64,000 nucleotides of DNA from Talinum fruticosum (Eukaryota; Streptophyta; Magnoliopsida; Caryophyllales; Talinaceae): assembly GCA_021018815.1 (NCBI GenBank), contig JAITYX010000084.1, positions 2,108,001-2,172,000 of the forward strand. The letters run 5' to 3'. The notes below the pieces were generated by a model. That model ran no database searches, was not told the DNA's origin, and saw nothing but the letters and a program-made list of their open reading frames with translations. Below, in pieces: positions 10,304-21,000 of this stretch (position 1 is its first letter; every line of letters begins with the position of its first letter). Made by a program: the position numbers and the translations under genes.

Positions 10304-11894
10304 AAGTATGCTTCTAGTCACCCATTAGAAAACATCATATCCGACACCAACAGTGGATTAAGAACTCGTTCCTCTCTTCAAAATCTATGTGCATTCACTG
10401 CATTCATATCATTAATCGAACCCGAAATGCACTAGAGGCCCTAAATGAACCTAAATGGGTAGAAACCATGCAAGAGGAACTCAATCAATTCGAAAGAAAC
10501 CAAGTCTCGGACTCCGACCAAACAACCTCCTAACCACCCAGTTATAGGAACCAAATGGGTTTCTAAAAACAAATAGGATGAAGATGGGTTGGTAGTCATA
10601 AATAACGCTAGACTTGTGGCTCAAGGTTATAATCAAGAAGGGATTGATTGTGGGGAAACCTTTGCACCTGAAGCCGAATTGAAGCTATTAGAATCTTATT
10701 GGCATTTGCATCTAGCATGAAGATCAAGCTATATCAAATGGATGTTAAATGTGCTTTTCTCAATGGTTTCATTGAAGAGGAAGTCTATGTTGAGCAACCC
10801 CTGGATTTGAAAACTCGGAATTTCCAAATAATGTTTTCAAATTGCAAAAAGCTCTTTATGGTCTTAAACAAGCTCCCGGAGCGTGGTATGAAAGACTCGA
10901 GCAATTTATTGGTTGAAAATAATTTTAGAAGAAGTCAGATTGACAAAACTCTTTTTATAAACACCAAGGATTGGTTGAAAATAATTTTAGAAGAAGTCGG
11001 ATTGACAAAACTCTTTTTATAAACACCAAGGAGAAAGACTTTCTTATTGCTCGGATATATGTTGATGACATAATGTTTGGAGCTACTAATGAAATTCCGT
11101 GTCAAGATTTTTCCGAGTTAATGAGACACCAATTTTAAATGAGTATGATGGGAGAACTCAATTTCTTCCTTGGTCTACAAATCAAGCAAGACAAAGATGG
11201 CATCTATGTCCATCAATCAAAGTATACCAAGGAGCTGCTGAAGAAGTATAAACTCAAAGATGCAAAACATGCAACAACACCTATGAGCGAAGACAGATAA
11301 AGCTGGACTCGGACGAGAAAGATAAATCAGTAGATCGAAACTCTATCGAGGTATGATTGGATCTTTGCTCTATCTCATTTCCAGTAGGCCGGACATAATG
11401 TTTGGTGTCTATCTCGTGTGCAAGATTTCAAGCTAATCCTAAAGAATCACATCTCACTACGGTGAAGAGAATATTCAGATATCTTGCAGGGACTTAGAAT
11501 TTAGGTCTATGGTACTCCGGAGACTCGGAACTAACTCTCACTCGGATACTAAGATGCTGACTATGCTGGATACAAAGTTGATAGAAAGAGCACCTCAGGA
11601 GCCCGCCGGCTTCGGGTCAATCCCCGATTTCTTGGCACTCATAGAAACAAAACTCAGTAGCTCTATCCACTCGCTGAAGTTGAGTCTATTGCGGCTGGGG
11701 CATGCTGTGCTCAGATCTTATGGATAAAGCAACACTTGAAAGATCTCGGACTTTCATTCAAATCTATTCCAATCAAGTGTGATAATCAAAGTGCAATCAA
11801 GCAACACCAAGAATCCAATTCAGCACTCAAAGACTAAACATATTGAGGTCAGGTATCATTTTCTAAGAGATCACTCTGAAAAGGGTGATATTGA
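10304..11894 (+). pseudogene. Copia A reverse transcriptase and RNase H, broken
   Basis: The RT begins with the linker ALNEPKWV/ETMQEEL (frames around 10440-10490) and TKWVSKNK (10550-10575). The block [22 protein letters not shown] is at 10735-10800, and the polymerase motif YVDDIMFGATNE is at 11059-11095. RNase H follows with the block around 11540-11700 (ADYAGYKVDRKSTSG and STSG-type frames, shifted) and a CDNQSAI-like piece at 11780-11800. Stops and frameshifts are frequent. A 63-bp tandem duplication at 10909-11034 lies inside the fingers/palm segment. The coding end is lost where F begins at 11895. Confidence 0.83.
10909..11034 (+). repeat. Tandem duplication of about 63 bp within copia A RT
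   Basis: Two adjacent copies run from TTGGTTGAAAATAATTTTAG to ACACCAAGGA and differ at about one base (GTCAGATT against GTCGGATT). D carries a single copy at about 33890-33950, so the duplication is private to A. Its length is a multiple of three, so it adds about 21 codons without changing frame. Confidence 0.85.
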
Positions 11895-13164
11895 TGTGTA
11901 GTGGCGGAAGCAAAGAAAAAGATGGAAAAACCGCAAAACACACAACCGGGCAGATTAGGACCTGCAGGTGCGGTTCCGAGGAAAAGGGTGAAAAGAGGGG
12001 TAAATGTTCTTGGATTTGGACGAAACTTGGAGGGGAGTGAGGTAACTGATGGAGGAAGGTTGTGGGCAAGTTTCGTGAATTTTGGATAAGGGGAACTACC
12101 TGAACAAATAGCCAGAAGTTGGTGCTGCTGGCTGGACGTACAGAGTTGACACCCTTTGTTTGGTTTCGGTGTGGAGGACGGAGGGGTTCTTGGATGGAGC
12201 TGAAAATTGGAGGGATGGAAGTAGACTTGCTGGAAGGATTGTGGTTAAAATTTGGAGTGAAATGGCTAGGTAGATTGTGAGATATGGAATGGCAAAGTCG
12301 TTGGATAGTACCTTGACTCAAGCTCGGATACGAAACACCACCGAGTGAATCAAGGGCGCACCTAAGTGATCCGGATACAGAAACACCACCGGGACTTAAG
12401 TGACTCAAAGAACACCACCGTGAGGCCAAGCACGGATACAGCTTTGAGGATTCAAAAGGTTGAGAAATCCATCTCAAGAGCAAAGCTCAAATTCATATAT
12501 TCATCAAAAGTTGTTTACAAGGAAGCACAAGAGCTGAATTTATAATGCCTTGCTATGGCATTTACATAACCGAATGCAAGCAGAATTCAAGCTGAAAATA
12601 ATGCAAAAATAAAATGCTAACTAACAATATTCCTTTCCCTTTCTCCAAGCCAAGCTAGGGTGAATTCTAGCCAAGTATTCCAAAATTGGGAACATGTGGC
12701 TAAGGCTTGTTTTCCCCTTTTCCAAGCTCCTTGATTCTTGATGCTTCTAGAATGCTTTTGTCATCATCTTCCTTTGTTGTCCATCATTCGGCCAAGGTCT
12801 CCCATTAGTAAATATGGACCGACCATAGTAAGCACCAACTTATTTATGTACCTTGAGCATAACATAGCAACATTTCCGGTCTTGACTAGAACAAACCTTC
12901 TTGCTTGACCATGGAGATTTTAGGTGGCTACTTTCACTAACCTTCTCAACTAATGCAAAATGATATTTATTTATGAACAAATTATGAAAACTCCATGTTG
13001 TGAATTTGATCACCCTCCGGGTCTACTAACATTATTCGGTTGAGCCTTGAGTTTTTCCCTTGAACATAGAATATGCAAGCATTTCCGGTTGCACCTTGCA
13101 CATACATGGCTCCTTAAGATAAATATCTTTTAGCTCAAAACATAAGGCTGTCCACACTCCATCG
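11895..13164 (-). mobile_element. Probable solo LTR F, unrelated to host copia, inserted at the end of RNase H
   Basis: On the minus strand the segment begins near TGGAGTGTGGACAGCC (about 13161) and ends ...CCGCCACTACACA (11895), a TG...CA arrangement. A minus-strand TATA box (ATTATAAATTC, about 12536-12546) is followed by TTGTAAAC and TGATGAATATATGAATTTG, an R-like poly-A signal context. A U5-like part follows with three GGTGGTGTTTC(C)GTATCC repeats. The host flanks show GATATTGA at 11887-11894 and 13165-13172. A 5-bp duplication (ATTGA) would leave a poor terminus, so boundary and class are uncertain. A minus-strand frame of 206 codons (11863-12483) spans the U5 part but has no recognisable domain. 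A U5-only relative occurs at 47022-47577. Confidence 0.6.
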
Positions 13165-13172
13165 GATATTGA

Positions 13173-14290
13173 ACTTGACATTCTTCTCACGAGCATTCTA
13201 GCAAGGAGAACCCCAACTCCAAGCACCTCACAGCTCTTTATAACATTCTAGAGGGCAACGGAGTAGACCTCTTTCCCACTATAGTCGAGCGGATGGCAGC
13301 TGTGCTCGGTCGGACTCGGAACAAGAAGACTACCCCTCTTCCTTTCCGAGCTTTTCTCACCCTCGTCTTCAAACAATTCAAAGTTCCTCTTCCCTCATAT
13401 CCTAACGCGGTTTCGAGGCTGCCATTGTCGTTGGCAAAAGGAACTTCTTGGGTATGGATACCGGGAGACCCAACCGAGTATCCGGGTCCATACCTCAAAA
13501 CCGAGGCCACCTTCTCCGCCTCGGACTCGGACTCAATCCCCTTTTCCTCTCCCTCCTCCACCTGTTGGTGCCTCCACCTTGGGTGTTTCTCATATTATAT
13601 CTTCCGCCTTGTCCACAAGCTCTCCTCGGTGTCCACCGAGTTCAAGGACATCCTTCGGTCATTCAAGACTATCCTTCGAGTCTATGACCTTAACCGAAAA
13701 CCGCCCAATCCCAAATCCGAGAGTAGCAAGATGTGCTTCTCAAGATGAGGGCCCCGGTTAAGGAGCAGAGGGAGCTGATCGGGCTCCTTCAGGAGAGGCA
13801 ATCTAAGGCGGCTTAGGATCCGGTCGACTCGGACACTTCGAAGAATCCTCGAGTCCGGTCAAATCCTCCTCGAAGGGGGAGAAGAAGAAGAAGAAGGGGA
13901 GAAGAAGAAGAAGAAGCAGAGGAGCCTGCAGCTGAGGTAGCTCCATCCGAGGAAGGGGAGAAGGAAGAATAAGGGGCGAGCAGCAGCAGAGGGGGTGAAT
14001 GGAACCTCAACCGGAAATGATCAGCTCGGACAGTAGTTTGAGTGAGTCGAAGACCCTACCGACCATGGTCGAGTCAACAGCTGGTCGCCTGAGCTCACCC
14101 CTCCGACAGCCGAGTTCCGGGAGGATGAGCCTCCGGACAACCTAGTTCGGGTCATCCACTCGGAGCCGAGCCCATTCCAGAGATCCCGGTGTTGCCTCCG
14201 CCTCGCTCGACAACATCTTCCAGATCTTACCAGCGAAGGCGCATCGCTCGTCCACCTACCTCGACTCGACTCGCTGCATCTCCTCCATCT
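13173..14290 (+). pseudogene. Copia A post-pol ORF, C-terminal part (PF20167-like)
   Basis: After F, host sequence resumes with ACTTGA and then skips about 1.2 kb relative to copy D, so the N-terminal half and promoter of this ORF are gone. The remaining part matches D from about 35995. The open frame 13293-13748 includes RTRNKKTTPLPFRAFLTLVF and KQFKVPLPSYPNAVSRL, resembling the end of the plant 'putative transposon protein' domain (PF20167, LPYG.L.T..F..FGV.L). A Ser-rich stretch and a Lys/Glu-rich low-complexity block (about 13865-13975, GAAGAAGAAG runs) follow. The 3' end encodes a short Pro/Ser/Arg tail (about 14180-14290). Function is unknown. It sits where SIRE-type elements carry an env-like ORF, but I see no transmembrane or furin-like feature. 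Confidence 0.6.
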
Positions 14291-14802
14291 TAATTTTTTC
14301 ATTTTTTTTTGTCCGGATATCAAATCTGTATCTACTTGATACATTCTCCCCTTTCTTTTTTTTTTTTTTCCCGAAAGGCAAGCGGGAAAATAGTTAGAAA
14401 AATTTGTTGTCTTGTTTAGGGGAGTTTCTCTCACCCTCTTTTGTGTAAACTCTTTAATTGAAATTATAATGCATTTCATTAATAATTTCGAGTTGCACTA
14501 TCTCTCGAGTGTACTTCTTAAAGCAATTATTTCGAGTTTCAATTTCTTACTTAGTATTTTCTTCTTTGCTCCGATTCGACAACTATGTATATCATTGCTC
14601 CGATACTCAGTTATTTTCTTGCTCTAATACTTTAGCTCCTTTTATGCTATCTTAGCTTATTTTGCTCTCATAAAATATAAGTTTCACGTCAATTACTCTA
14701 CGCAATTCTATCACATTTTTTCTGATTTATTCCTTGAGAAAGGCTGAAAAACTAGATCTATATCACTAACAAAGCTTCGTCTAAGTATGGAATACCTTTC
14801 AT
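14291..14802 (+). other. Copia A 3' untranslated region
   Basis: AT-rich non-coding sequence with T-runs (14296-14310, 14356-14370). It is collinear with 37135-37603 of D. GAAAGGCAAG.GGGA.AATAGTTAGAAAAATTTGTTGTCTTG is shared nearly base for base (quoted in part: AATAGTTAGAAAAATTTG). Conservation between two old copies suggests a functional 3' region once; no coding is seen. Confidence 0.6.
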
Positions 14803-14816
14803 GAAAAAGGGGAGAT
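14803..14816 (+). other. Polypurine tract of copia A
   Basis: GAAAAAGGGGAGAT lies directly before the 3' LTR start TGAAGACTCGG. The same tract is found in D (37604-37617), B (47724-47737) and, on the minus strand, E (27050-27065). Confidence 0.85.
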
Positions 14817-15670
14817 TGAAGACTCGGACCTTACATATATGTCATTCTGAGTTCCATTAAGGGATCAGGTATAAGACTTCATCTCTCATAAGGTTTTGAT
14901 TAAAAGTCATTCTATCCGCTTTAATGAGCTTTTCGAGTGATATAGCATCTTCTCTAAGTGTTACAGAATCTAACGTATACATTCTCTTTTGATTCCGATT
15001 AACTTAGAAACCATATTCTTGCTTATCATTTCACACACAGTCCTAAGTCACTCGGACAACACTCGGATATATTGCATGTTCAAACAATTATTCTATTATG
15101 CATAAACTCAGTTCTAACTTCATGATCTAAGTTTGATTGGATTACTAGGTTAATTCATGTTTCTAAGTCAGCATGCTTGGTTTCAACATTGGTAGTCTAG
15201 ATCAAGTCTTTCCACTCGATGTTATTTATATGACTTGCTTTGCCTCTAGACTAACTCGGATGGAATTTGAGTATAATGGATATTAGACTCAGAAAATTCC
15301 ATTTCTTTCTAACTCGAGATAATTATGCACTTAATTACCTTAATTAAAATTATTATCTCGTGTCTAATCTTGGACCAAAGTATTTTATACTTTGAGAACA
15401 AAAATTGATTTACTTTTGTAATTTACTCAAACGAGGCTATCATATTTTTGAATTACAAAAGTAACCGACTTCAAAACGTCAAATCACTAGCGGACAAGGC
15501 TTTTTCCACCTTCGACCAAGGCCCGGACATCGTGTCGGGGTTGTCTGTTTTCAAAACTGGAAATCCGCAACACTAAGCTTAATGGTGGTTTCCTTTATTT
15601 GCTTAAAATTCGTCGTCACCCTATTCACCCCCTTCTAGGATGACTCGGTCTCTCCAAGAGCAAACCTTCA
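14817..15670 (+). repeat. Copia A 3' LTR with internal deletion
   Basis: This LTR matches the 5' LTR from its first base to GGTGGTTTCC (15592). It then jumps to TTTATTTGCTTAAAATTCG, which corresponds to about 5180 in the 5' LTR. About 685 bp containing the TATA box and R region are missing, leaving 854 bp. The LTR ends CAAACCTTCA at 15670, followed by the target duplication CATCC. Confidence 0.9.
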
Positions 15671-15888
15671 CATCCAAAAGAAAAAGGGATTTTTGGATCG
15701 ACCCAAGGTAGAAGGCTATTTATTTGGTGCTTGGGGGTTCTTTTTGGTTTTCTCGGCTTCCATCGCAGGAATCAAACGCAATCCGTGATCCAAATTCTCA
15801 ATAACGACTCGAGATTTCATCATCCGGCCAACAATATAAAATATAGAATTAAACAACATAAGGGATGACACTTTTTAGTTGACTAAAA
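15671..15888 (-). repeat. Gypsy LTR, second copy, right part
   Basis: This continues the LTR interrupted at 3721. The plus-strand bases AAAGAAAAAGGGATTTTTGG through GGGATGACACTTTTTAG match 823-1020 and 57967-58160. The LTR's own first bases (complement of GGTGTCTACA) are lost, and the sequence passes at about 15888 into RNase H of element J. Confidence 0.8.
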
Positions 15889-15932
15889 CTTCCGATTAGA
15901 AGGGATTTGGAGTAGGCATTCTTCTAGTCTTA
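15889..15932 (+). pseudogene. Gypsy J RNase H, N-terminal fragment
   Basis: The frame ending at the insertion point reads TKTSD, a stop, then KGFGVGILLV, the start of the gypsy RNase H domain (family pattern DGA...G.G.GI.L.SP). The frame continues after solo LTR I at 23079 with the same reading phase once one TCTTA is removed. Everything upstream of this point in J is absent here. Confidence 0.75.
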
Positions 15933-16542
15933 TGTAACGCCCCAATACTTAAACACATAAATAAGTAATTAAAAGCGGAAGACTTGTAAATTGGGAGACG
16001 TTACCGCCGTTTTCATAATGAAAACAAGACAAATTCATTTGAGCAAATTAATTTTTCAAACAATTTATGTAGCAATCCAATCCAAATTTTCCTCACAAAA
16101 AATGAAATCTTCAAAATCCCGAGGATCAGCTGGAGAGGAATCATGAGCCAAGAGATCAAAGAAGGGACTAACATGTATGGGGTCAAGACGAGCAGACCGA
16201 ACATCACTTCTCTTAACCAGACTTTATCTTTTTCTTCCTCTTTAAAGTTTAGGTGTGATTGCGAATAGTCCGCCATGCGCTCGAGCTCCTGAAAATTTTA
16301 AAACATAAAACAATAGACGTGTGAGCTAGAAGCTCAAGTACGTTACCGTTATAAAATAAAATTATACTTTAAGTGCTCTTAAATTATGCATATCTTAAAT
16401 CATTTTTCTTGAATAACCAGTTTGAAAACTTGTCAACTGCCGATTTGTTTTGTTGATTTAGCCAAACTTAGGACCCGTATCGTGAAGCAATCAATCATGG
16501 GATCCGACTCCTAGGTTCATTAAACCATAAGGCGATCGGCTG

Positions 16543-16866
16543 TGAACAATTGAACGATTAACGTTTACGTGAACAATTGAATGATTAACGATTCCGTGCA
16601 CAATTGAACAAGTAACGATTCCGTTCACAATTGAACAATTAACGATTCCGTGAACAATTGAACAATCAACGATTCTCGTGAACAATTAAACAATTAACGA
16701 TTACTGTTCACAATTGAACAATTAACGATTACGTGAACAATTGAACAATTAACGATTCCGTGAACAATTGAACAATTAACGATTCTCGTGAACAATTGAA
16801 CAATTAACGATTCTATGAACAATTGAACAATTAACGATTCCGTGAACAATTGAACAATTAACGGTT
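16543..16866. repeat. 27-bp minisatellite, 12 units, in solo LTR I
   Basis: Twelve head-to-tail units have the consensus TGAACAATTGAACAATTAACGATTCCG, 324 bp in all, with single-base variants (ACG for CCG, TCTCG, TTCACAATT). Each unit contains the near-palindrome GAACAATTGAAC. Central and right units are the most alike, and the first two (with GATTAACGTTTACG) are the most diverged, which fits growth by unequal exchange. The run ends at ACGGTTCAATGCTCC. Confidence 0.93.
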
Positions 16867-16900
16867 CAATGCTCCGCTAGCGAGCAACGTTGTCCAGGCA

Positions 16901-19900
16901 TGTAACACCCCAAAACACCCCCGGGAGTATTACATCGCCGAGTTCCTTAAAGGAACTCCCAAGGCTCTTTCCGGTGTTGGTTTGGCTGTCTAAACTCAAC
17001 TTGAAGGTAATACTCGGTGGTTTTCCCAAAAGAATCTAAGATTCTTTGAAAATTTCGGCAGAGTTTCGTTTGTAACATGGACTAACCCATAGACTTAAAG
17101 CCTTACAATCTCGAATAAAAAGCATAGTAAAACTCGACGAGCCACACGCTCGGAGTATACAACTCAACGGCCACACGCCGAAGTTCAACCAATCATGCGG
17201 TAAAACTTAAAACAATCTAAGCTGGGTTACTATACATTTGGTACAACTATATGCACTAAATTACAAGTATAATCATTTAAAAACAAAACAATGCATGACT
17301 CGCCACTTGAGTCACTTCAACCGTCAACAATCGCCAGGAGTCCCAAGGGTGCTAAGTGTAGATTATGCTTCGAAAGTGTACCTGCAACACTCGGGTGGGG
17401 ACGGGGCAATTTGTGGGGGTGAGCAATAATCCACGGGCTCACCGGAGTCTTATACCCTTAAAATAGAAATTCTTTACACATAATACTCATAATAATGAAA
17501 TCTGCGAAAGCATAATAATGTAATAGAAATCTATATACTTTTCATTGAAATCTCTTGCAGTGAAAAAGATCAAGACTCTTCAATCACTTAAAACACGGTT
17601 TCACATTCATGAACATACTTTTGGGGTTGAATCAACTTTTCCGGGCCTTCGAGGACTCGAACTAGCACTTCTTTAATTCAGGGCGCGACCCCGACAAAAA
17701 GGCTCATGGGACCTATCTTCTACGAAGCCTCGGAGCGGTTATCCTGTCTCTGCAGGACCCCTGTTAGAACCCTTCCCTCGAAGTCTCTAGCTAGGCGTTC
17801 CCCGGTTCGAACCCTTCGGTATGCTAAACGATCCGTAGCCAGTCGATTCAAAACAATTTGCACATATTCACATTCATCACATTCACTTTACGACTTTCTT
17901 AATCAATTTAATATCAAGGAAGGCATGACACCACGTGTCACCCTTATAAATTCACTTTCTCAAATCAGGTTTGCTTCTTTAGAACAGAATCACATTTGAA
18001 AGACATTTCATAGGAAATCGCATTCAAGGGTCATTTCACATAAAACACAAAACTTCTTTCAAAACTACTTTTGAGCATCACATAAAGCAAACACATAGCA
18101 CGAATAGTCACTCTCCAATGCAAGCGATCATTCCCAATTCTTTTCCAACTATTCCTTTCTCAATTCATCAATTTAATACAATTATCCCCATTTTCCGAGC
18201 CACAATAACCACAAGTACATATCACTTAAGTTACGTTTCAAATTCGTTACAATCCATTGTCTTTTGCCTCACTTACTCATTTTATGCTTCTACTTTATAA
18301 CTCGACTTCTTTTGCCCGTATTCAGCCACACGACTCTTGTTCTCACTTTTCTTAATTCACTATCTTTACCTCAATTCCTCATTTAATGACTCTACTTTGT
18401 GAATCCACTTTGTTTGCTCACGTCTCAACTTTCCTCAACTCCCTGTCTTTACTCCAATTCCTCAACTTAACCTTACCATTCCTCGCCTCAAATTCCCGTT
18501 GTATGTCTCTAACTCATCACTTAACTCTTGTTCGTCCGTCCTTAGTTGTGTAACTCTTAATCACTTTTCATTATTCGGTTTCCGTTAGCTTTGCTTATTT
18601 TCACGCTCGGTTCAACCTCGAGGAATTAAATATACTTCGAATGTAATTAATCTCACAATCACCCATTTCTCACTTACTTGTCCCAATTGCGCATTACTCA
18701 ATACGAATTCATACTCCTCTTTAGACTTCGACGTACCATTCCCCAATGTTCGTAATTAGCTCTTAATACCGCTGGTTCAAGAATCTCTAGAACTTAGTTA
18801 ACTCATAATTCATATCCATAACCCCACTCTTCATCCTTAATAGCTAATCGAAACTTCAATATTACTCCTTTGACCTACGTAATCTAACCTCCTCGGAATC
18901 AGCAGGTTCCAATTCAACCTTAAGTAACTATCAAATCTCTTTGAAGTTCCCAATTTAATTCGACTGTTTAACCCAAGTAACTCCTTTCATTTCACGGTTC
19001 AGCCTTCTCAAATCCTTAAATCCATTCTAAGCTCTTAATTCAATCTTAAATAACGATTAGGTATGTTCTGCAACACGGATACTCAACGTTCACAAGAATT
19101 CAATATTCACGAACACATTCAACATTCACAACAATTCCATTTGGGTTTCGAAATTACTAATAGTTTAGGGTATAAGACTACCCACCTCGATTCGAGGATT
19201 GAAGGTTTGTGATTTGCTTGAGGTTCGAGCTCCCCGGTTCAGTTCCTTCTTTCGTTCCTTTTCCCTGCTGCTGGCCTCGGTTTATGCCGCCTTCCCTGCG
19301 TCGGCCGTCGTCACCGGTTGCGGTCCGCGTCCCCGGCTGCCTCGGCTCCTGTTCCTCACTTCCTCTGTTTCGGTTCGTTGTTTTTGGCCTCGGCTATCTC
19401 TCGACCGGGCCTGCGCGCTCGCCGCCGGTCTTCCTCCCGGGCGGCTGCTACTTCCCGGCTTCGGCCTCTCGGTTCCTCTCGCGCCCGCCCTGCTTCAATT
19501 CCTTCCTTCGCCCTCGTTCTATCTCGGTCTCTCGCCTTCTTTCCCCTTCGCTCGCGTCGCCGACTGCCACCTTCGGTCCTGCGGTGGTCGCCGGTCCTCC
19601 CCTTCAGTCTCCTTCGTCGCCTCTTCCCTCTCTTTCTCTTTCTCTTTCCCCATTCGGTGCTCCTTTCCCCCTCCCCGTTCCGTCTCTGCAGCTTCGCTTC
19701 TTCTTTCTTCCTTTCTTTCTTTCTTTCTTTGTTTTCTCCCGTGTTCCCCCTCTCTTCGGTCCTCCTTTCTTTTATTTTTGCACCTCCTCTCTCCACCGTT
19801 TGACAAAGCCCACCCCTTCTTCCCATTGGACCTTCATTAAGCCTTATTTATCTCTTCATGGCCAAAGTAATCTTTTTCCACATAAAACAAATCCGTGCCT

Positions 19901-20167
19901 CTTCCTTCCTCCGTCCTCATACGTTTTGTCTTTTAATTTATTTTGATGCATCAATTAGGACACTACCTAACCGCACCGAGTTTCAACTCAAATAAGAGGG
20001 GAGAGTATTTCCTTGATTCGACTTATTTGATAACGGCTCTCGAAGGAATATTGAAGTAATACGTCCGATTGTAAATAAACTCGGTCACTCAACCCCCAAC
20101 TGCAGGGAATAATACTCCATAATTCTATACTTCCCAGCTACTTTTCTTTAAAATTTCGGGTATTACA
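16901..20167. mobile_element. Solo LTR H nested in LTR I, target duplication AGGCA/AGGCG
   Basis: Termini are TGTAACACCCC at 16901 and CGGGTATTACA ending at 20167, so the same family type as I. Flanks are AGGCA (16896-16900) and AGGCG (20168-20172), a 5-bp duplication with one change. Length is 3267 bp. The right third is a GC-rich, pyrimidine-rich block (19199-19840). The part at 16975-17170 is also found, diverged, at 20800-21000 inside I. No gag-pol is seen. Confidence 0.83.
19199..19946 (+). other. GC- and pyrimidine-rich leader-like block in LTR H
   Basis: All three plus-strand frames stay open for 161-245 codons here, and a minus-strand frame for 156 codons, because the plus strand is almost all C, T and G with CTTTCTTTCTTTC and TCCCTCTC runs. 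The translations are Ser/Pro/Leu/Phe-rich on plus and Arg/Glu/Lys-rich on minus, with no domain. I read it as a long pyrimidine-rich 5' leader or simple-sequence region of the LTR, not a gene. A comparable block lies at 22230-22740 in LTR I. Confidence 0.6.
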
Positions 20168-20192
20168 AGGCGTCCCCGAATCAACCATTTAC

Positions 20193-20231
20193 AATTACGA
20201 TTACGATTACGATTATGATTACGATTACGAT
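20193..20231. repeat. (ATTACG)n simple repeat
   Basis: Six consecutive ATTACG hexamers plus a partial unit, one of them ATTATG. With LTR H removed, this lies only about 55 bp from the 27-bp minisatellite, whose units end in the related AACGATTACG. Confidence 0.9.
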
Positions 20232-20799
20232 CACATTCATTAATGAATCGTCATGGTGATTAATGGGTCCTTTGCATGGCCAAATTATGATAAATTATGA
20301 AAACTTATTTATAATTGCAATGAATTGGAAGCACCAACTATTAATCTATAAAACTTTTACTTTTAGTATAAATGTAAAGGTAATAACGTACCTCAGCGGG
20401 CCGAACGCTTTAATTGCTAATTGTTTACGCAACACAATTTCAATTCGGTTTCGTTTCCAAAATGAATCTACTTACGTAGATTACTAGTCTTTTAACAACA
20501 TTTATATGCATTTATGATCACCAAACTTTTAGTTTTCGCGTACCTATCCATATTGTTCACTTCGATCTTGATATTCAAACATTTCCCGAAATAAGCTATT
20601 GATGATATAGTTTGAATTTGTATTAAACAATTGATGAGTTTAATTCTCCATCCTTGTAATAAAACTCAAGTTGGATCTTTTGCTTCTATCACCTCTAGTT
20701 TGTGCTTAATGCAGCCTAACCTTAATTGTACCACTTGTTTCATCTAATATGCCCAGATGTCCTCTTATCTATAAACCAAATATACTTCCTACTTAAGTC

Positions 20800-21000
20800 T
20801 GTCGGTTTGGTTTTCCAATTTTCTAAAAATTTTGGCAGTTTTGTTTCAAACATGGTCTAACCATTGGGCTAAAAGCCTTAAAAACCTGCATAAAATCCAC
20901 AACAAAACCCAATGAGCCACATGCTCGGAGTACACAACTCAACGGCCATACACCGGAGTATATTTACAACCACAAAACCCAAGTTTCAAACCAAGTATAT
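20800..21000. repeat. Segment of LTR I resembling the 5' part of LTR H
   Basis: TTGGCAGTTTTGTTTCAAACATGGTCTAACC and GAGCCACATGCTCGGAGTACACAACTCAACGGCC (quoted in part: GAGCCACATGCTCGG) match 17050-17170 of H. The relative positions differ: about 180 bp from the H start, but about 1.6 kb into I. This implies a duplication, or a third truncated LTR, within I. Confidence 0.55.

Larger units (their letters stand above)
3722..15670 (+). mobile_element. Ty1/copia element A, nested, with CATCC target duplication
   Basis: This is a full-span copia element of about 11.9 kb. It has a 5' LTR (3722-5260), a PBS, gag, PR-INT, RT-RH, a post-pol ORF, a polypurine tract and a 3' LTR (14817-15670). The flanks CATCC at 3717-3721 and 15671-15675 are identical 5-bp target duplications. 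It was inserted into a gypsy LTR. Two later insertions lie inside it (G and F), with a deletion of about 1.2 kb next to F. A hand count over the first roughly 395 bases of the two LTRs gives about 36 differences (about 9%), so this is an old insertion. The PR-INT-RT order, LTR size and extra post-pol ORF suggest the SIRE/Maximus-type lineage, which is inference. Confidence 0.88.

Noticed and set aside
11863..12483. 206-codon minus-strand frame as a gene
   Set aside because: It spans the junction of copia and F and has Pro/Ser-rich composition. Its counterpart at 47115-47630 is only partly similar, and no domain is seen.
16543..16866. CRISPR-like array
   Set aside because: Units are contiguous with no unique spacers, and the context is a plant LTR. 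It is a minisatellite.
19199..19946. 213-, 245- and 161-codon open frames as host genes
   Set aside because: They overlap in three frames plus a minus frame, are of extreme composition and have no domain. The block lies inside a bounded solo LTR.
20193..20231. Interstitial telomere repeat
   Set aside because: The unit is ATTACG, not the plant TTTAGGG.
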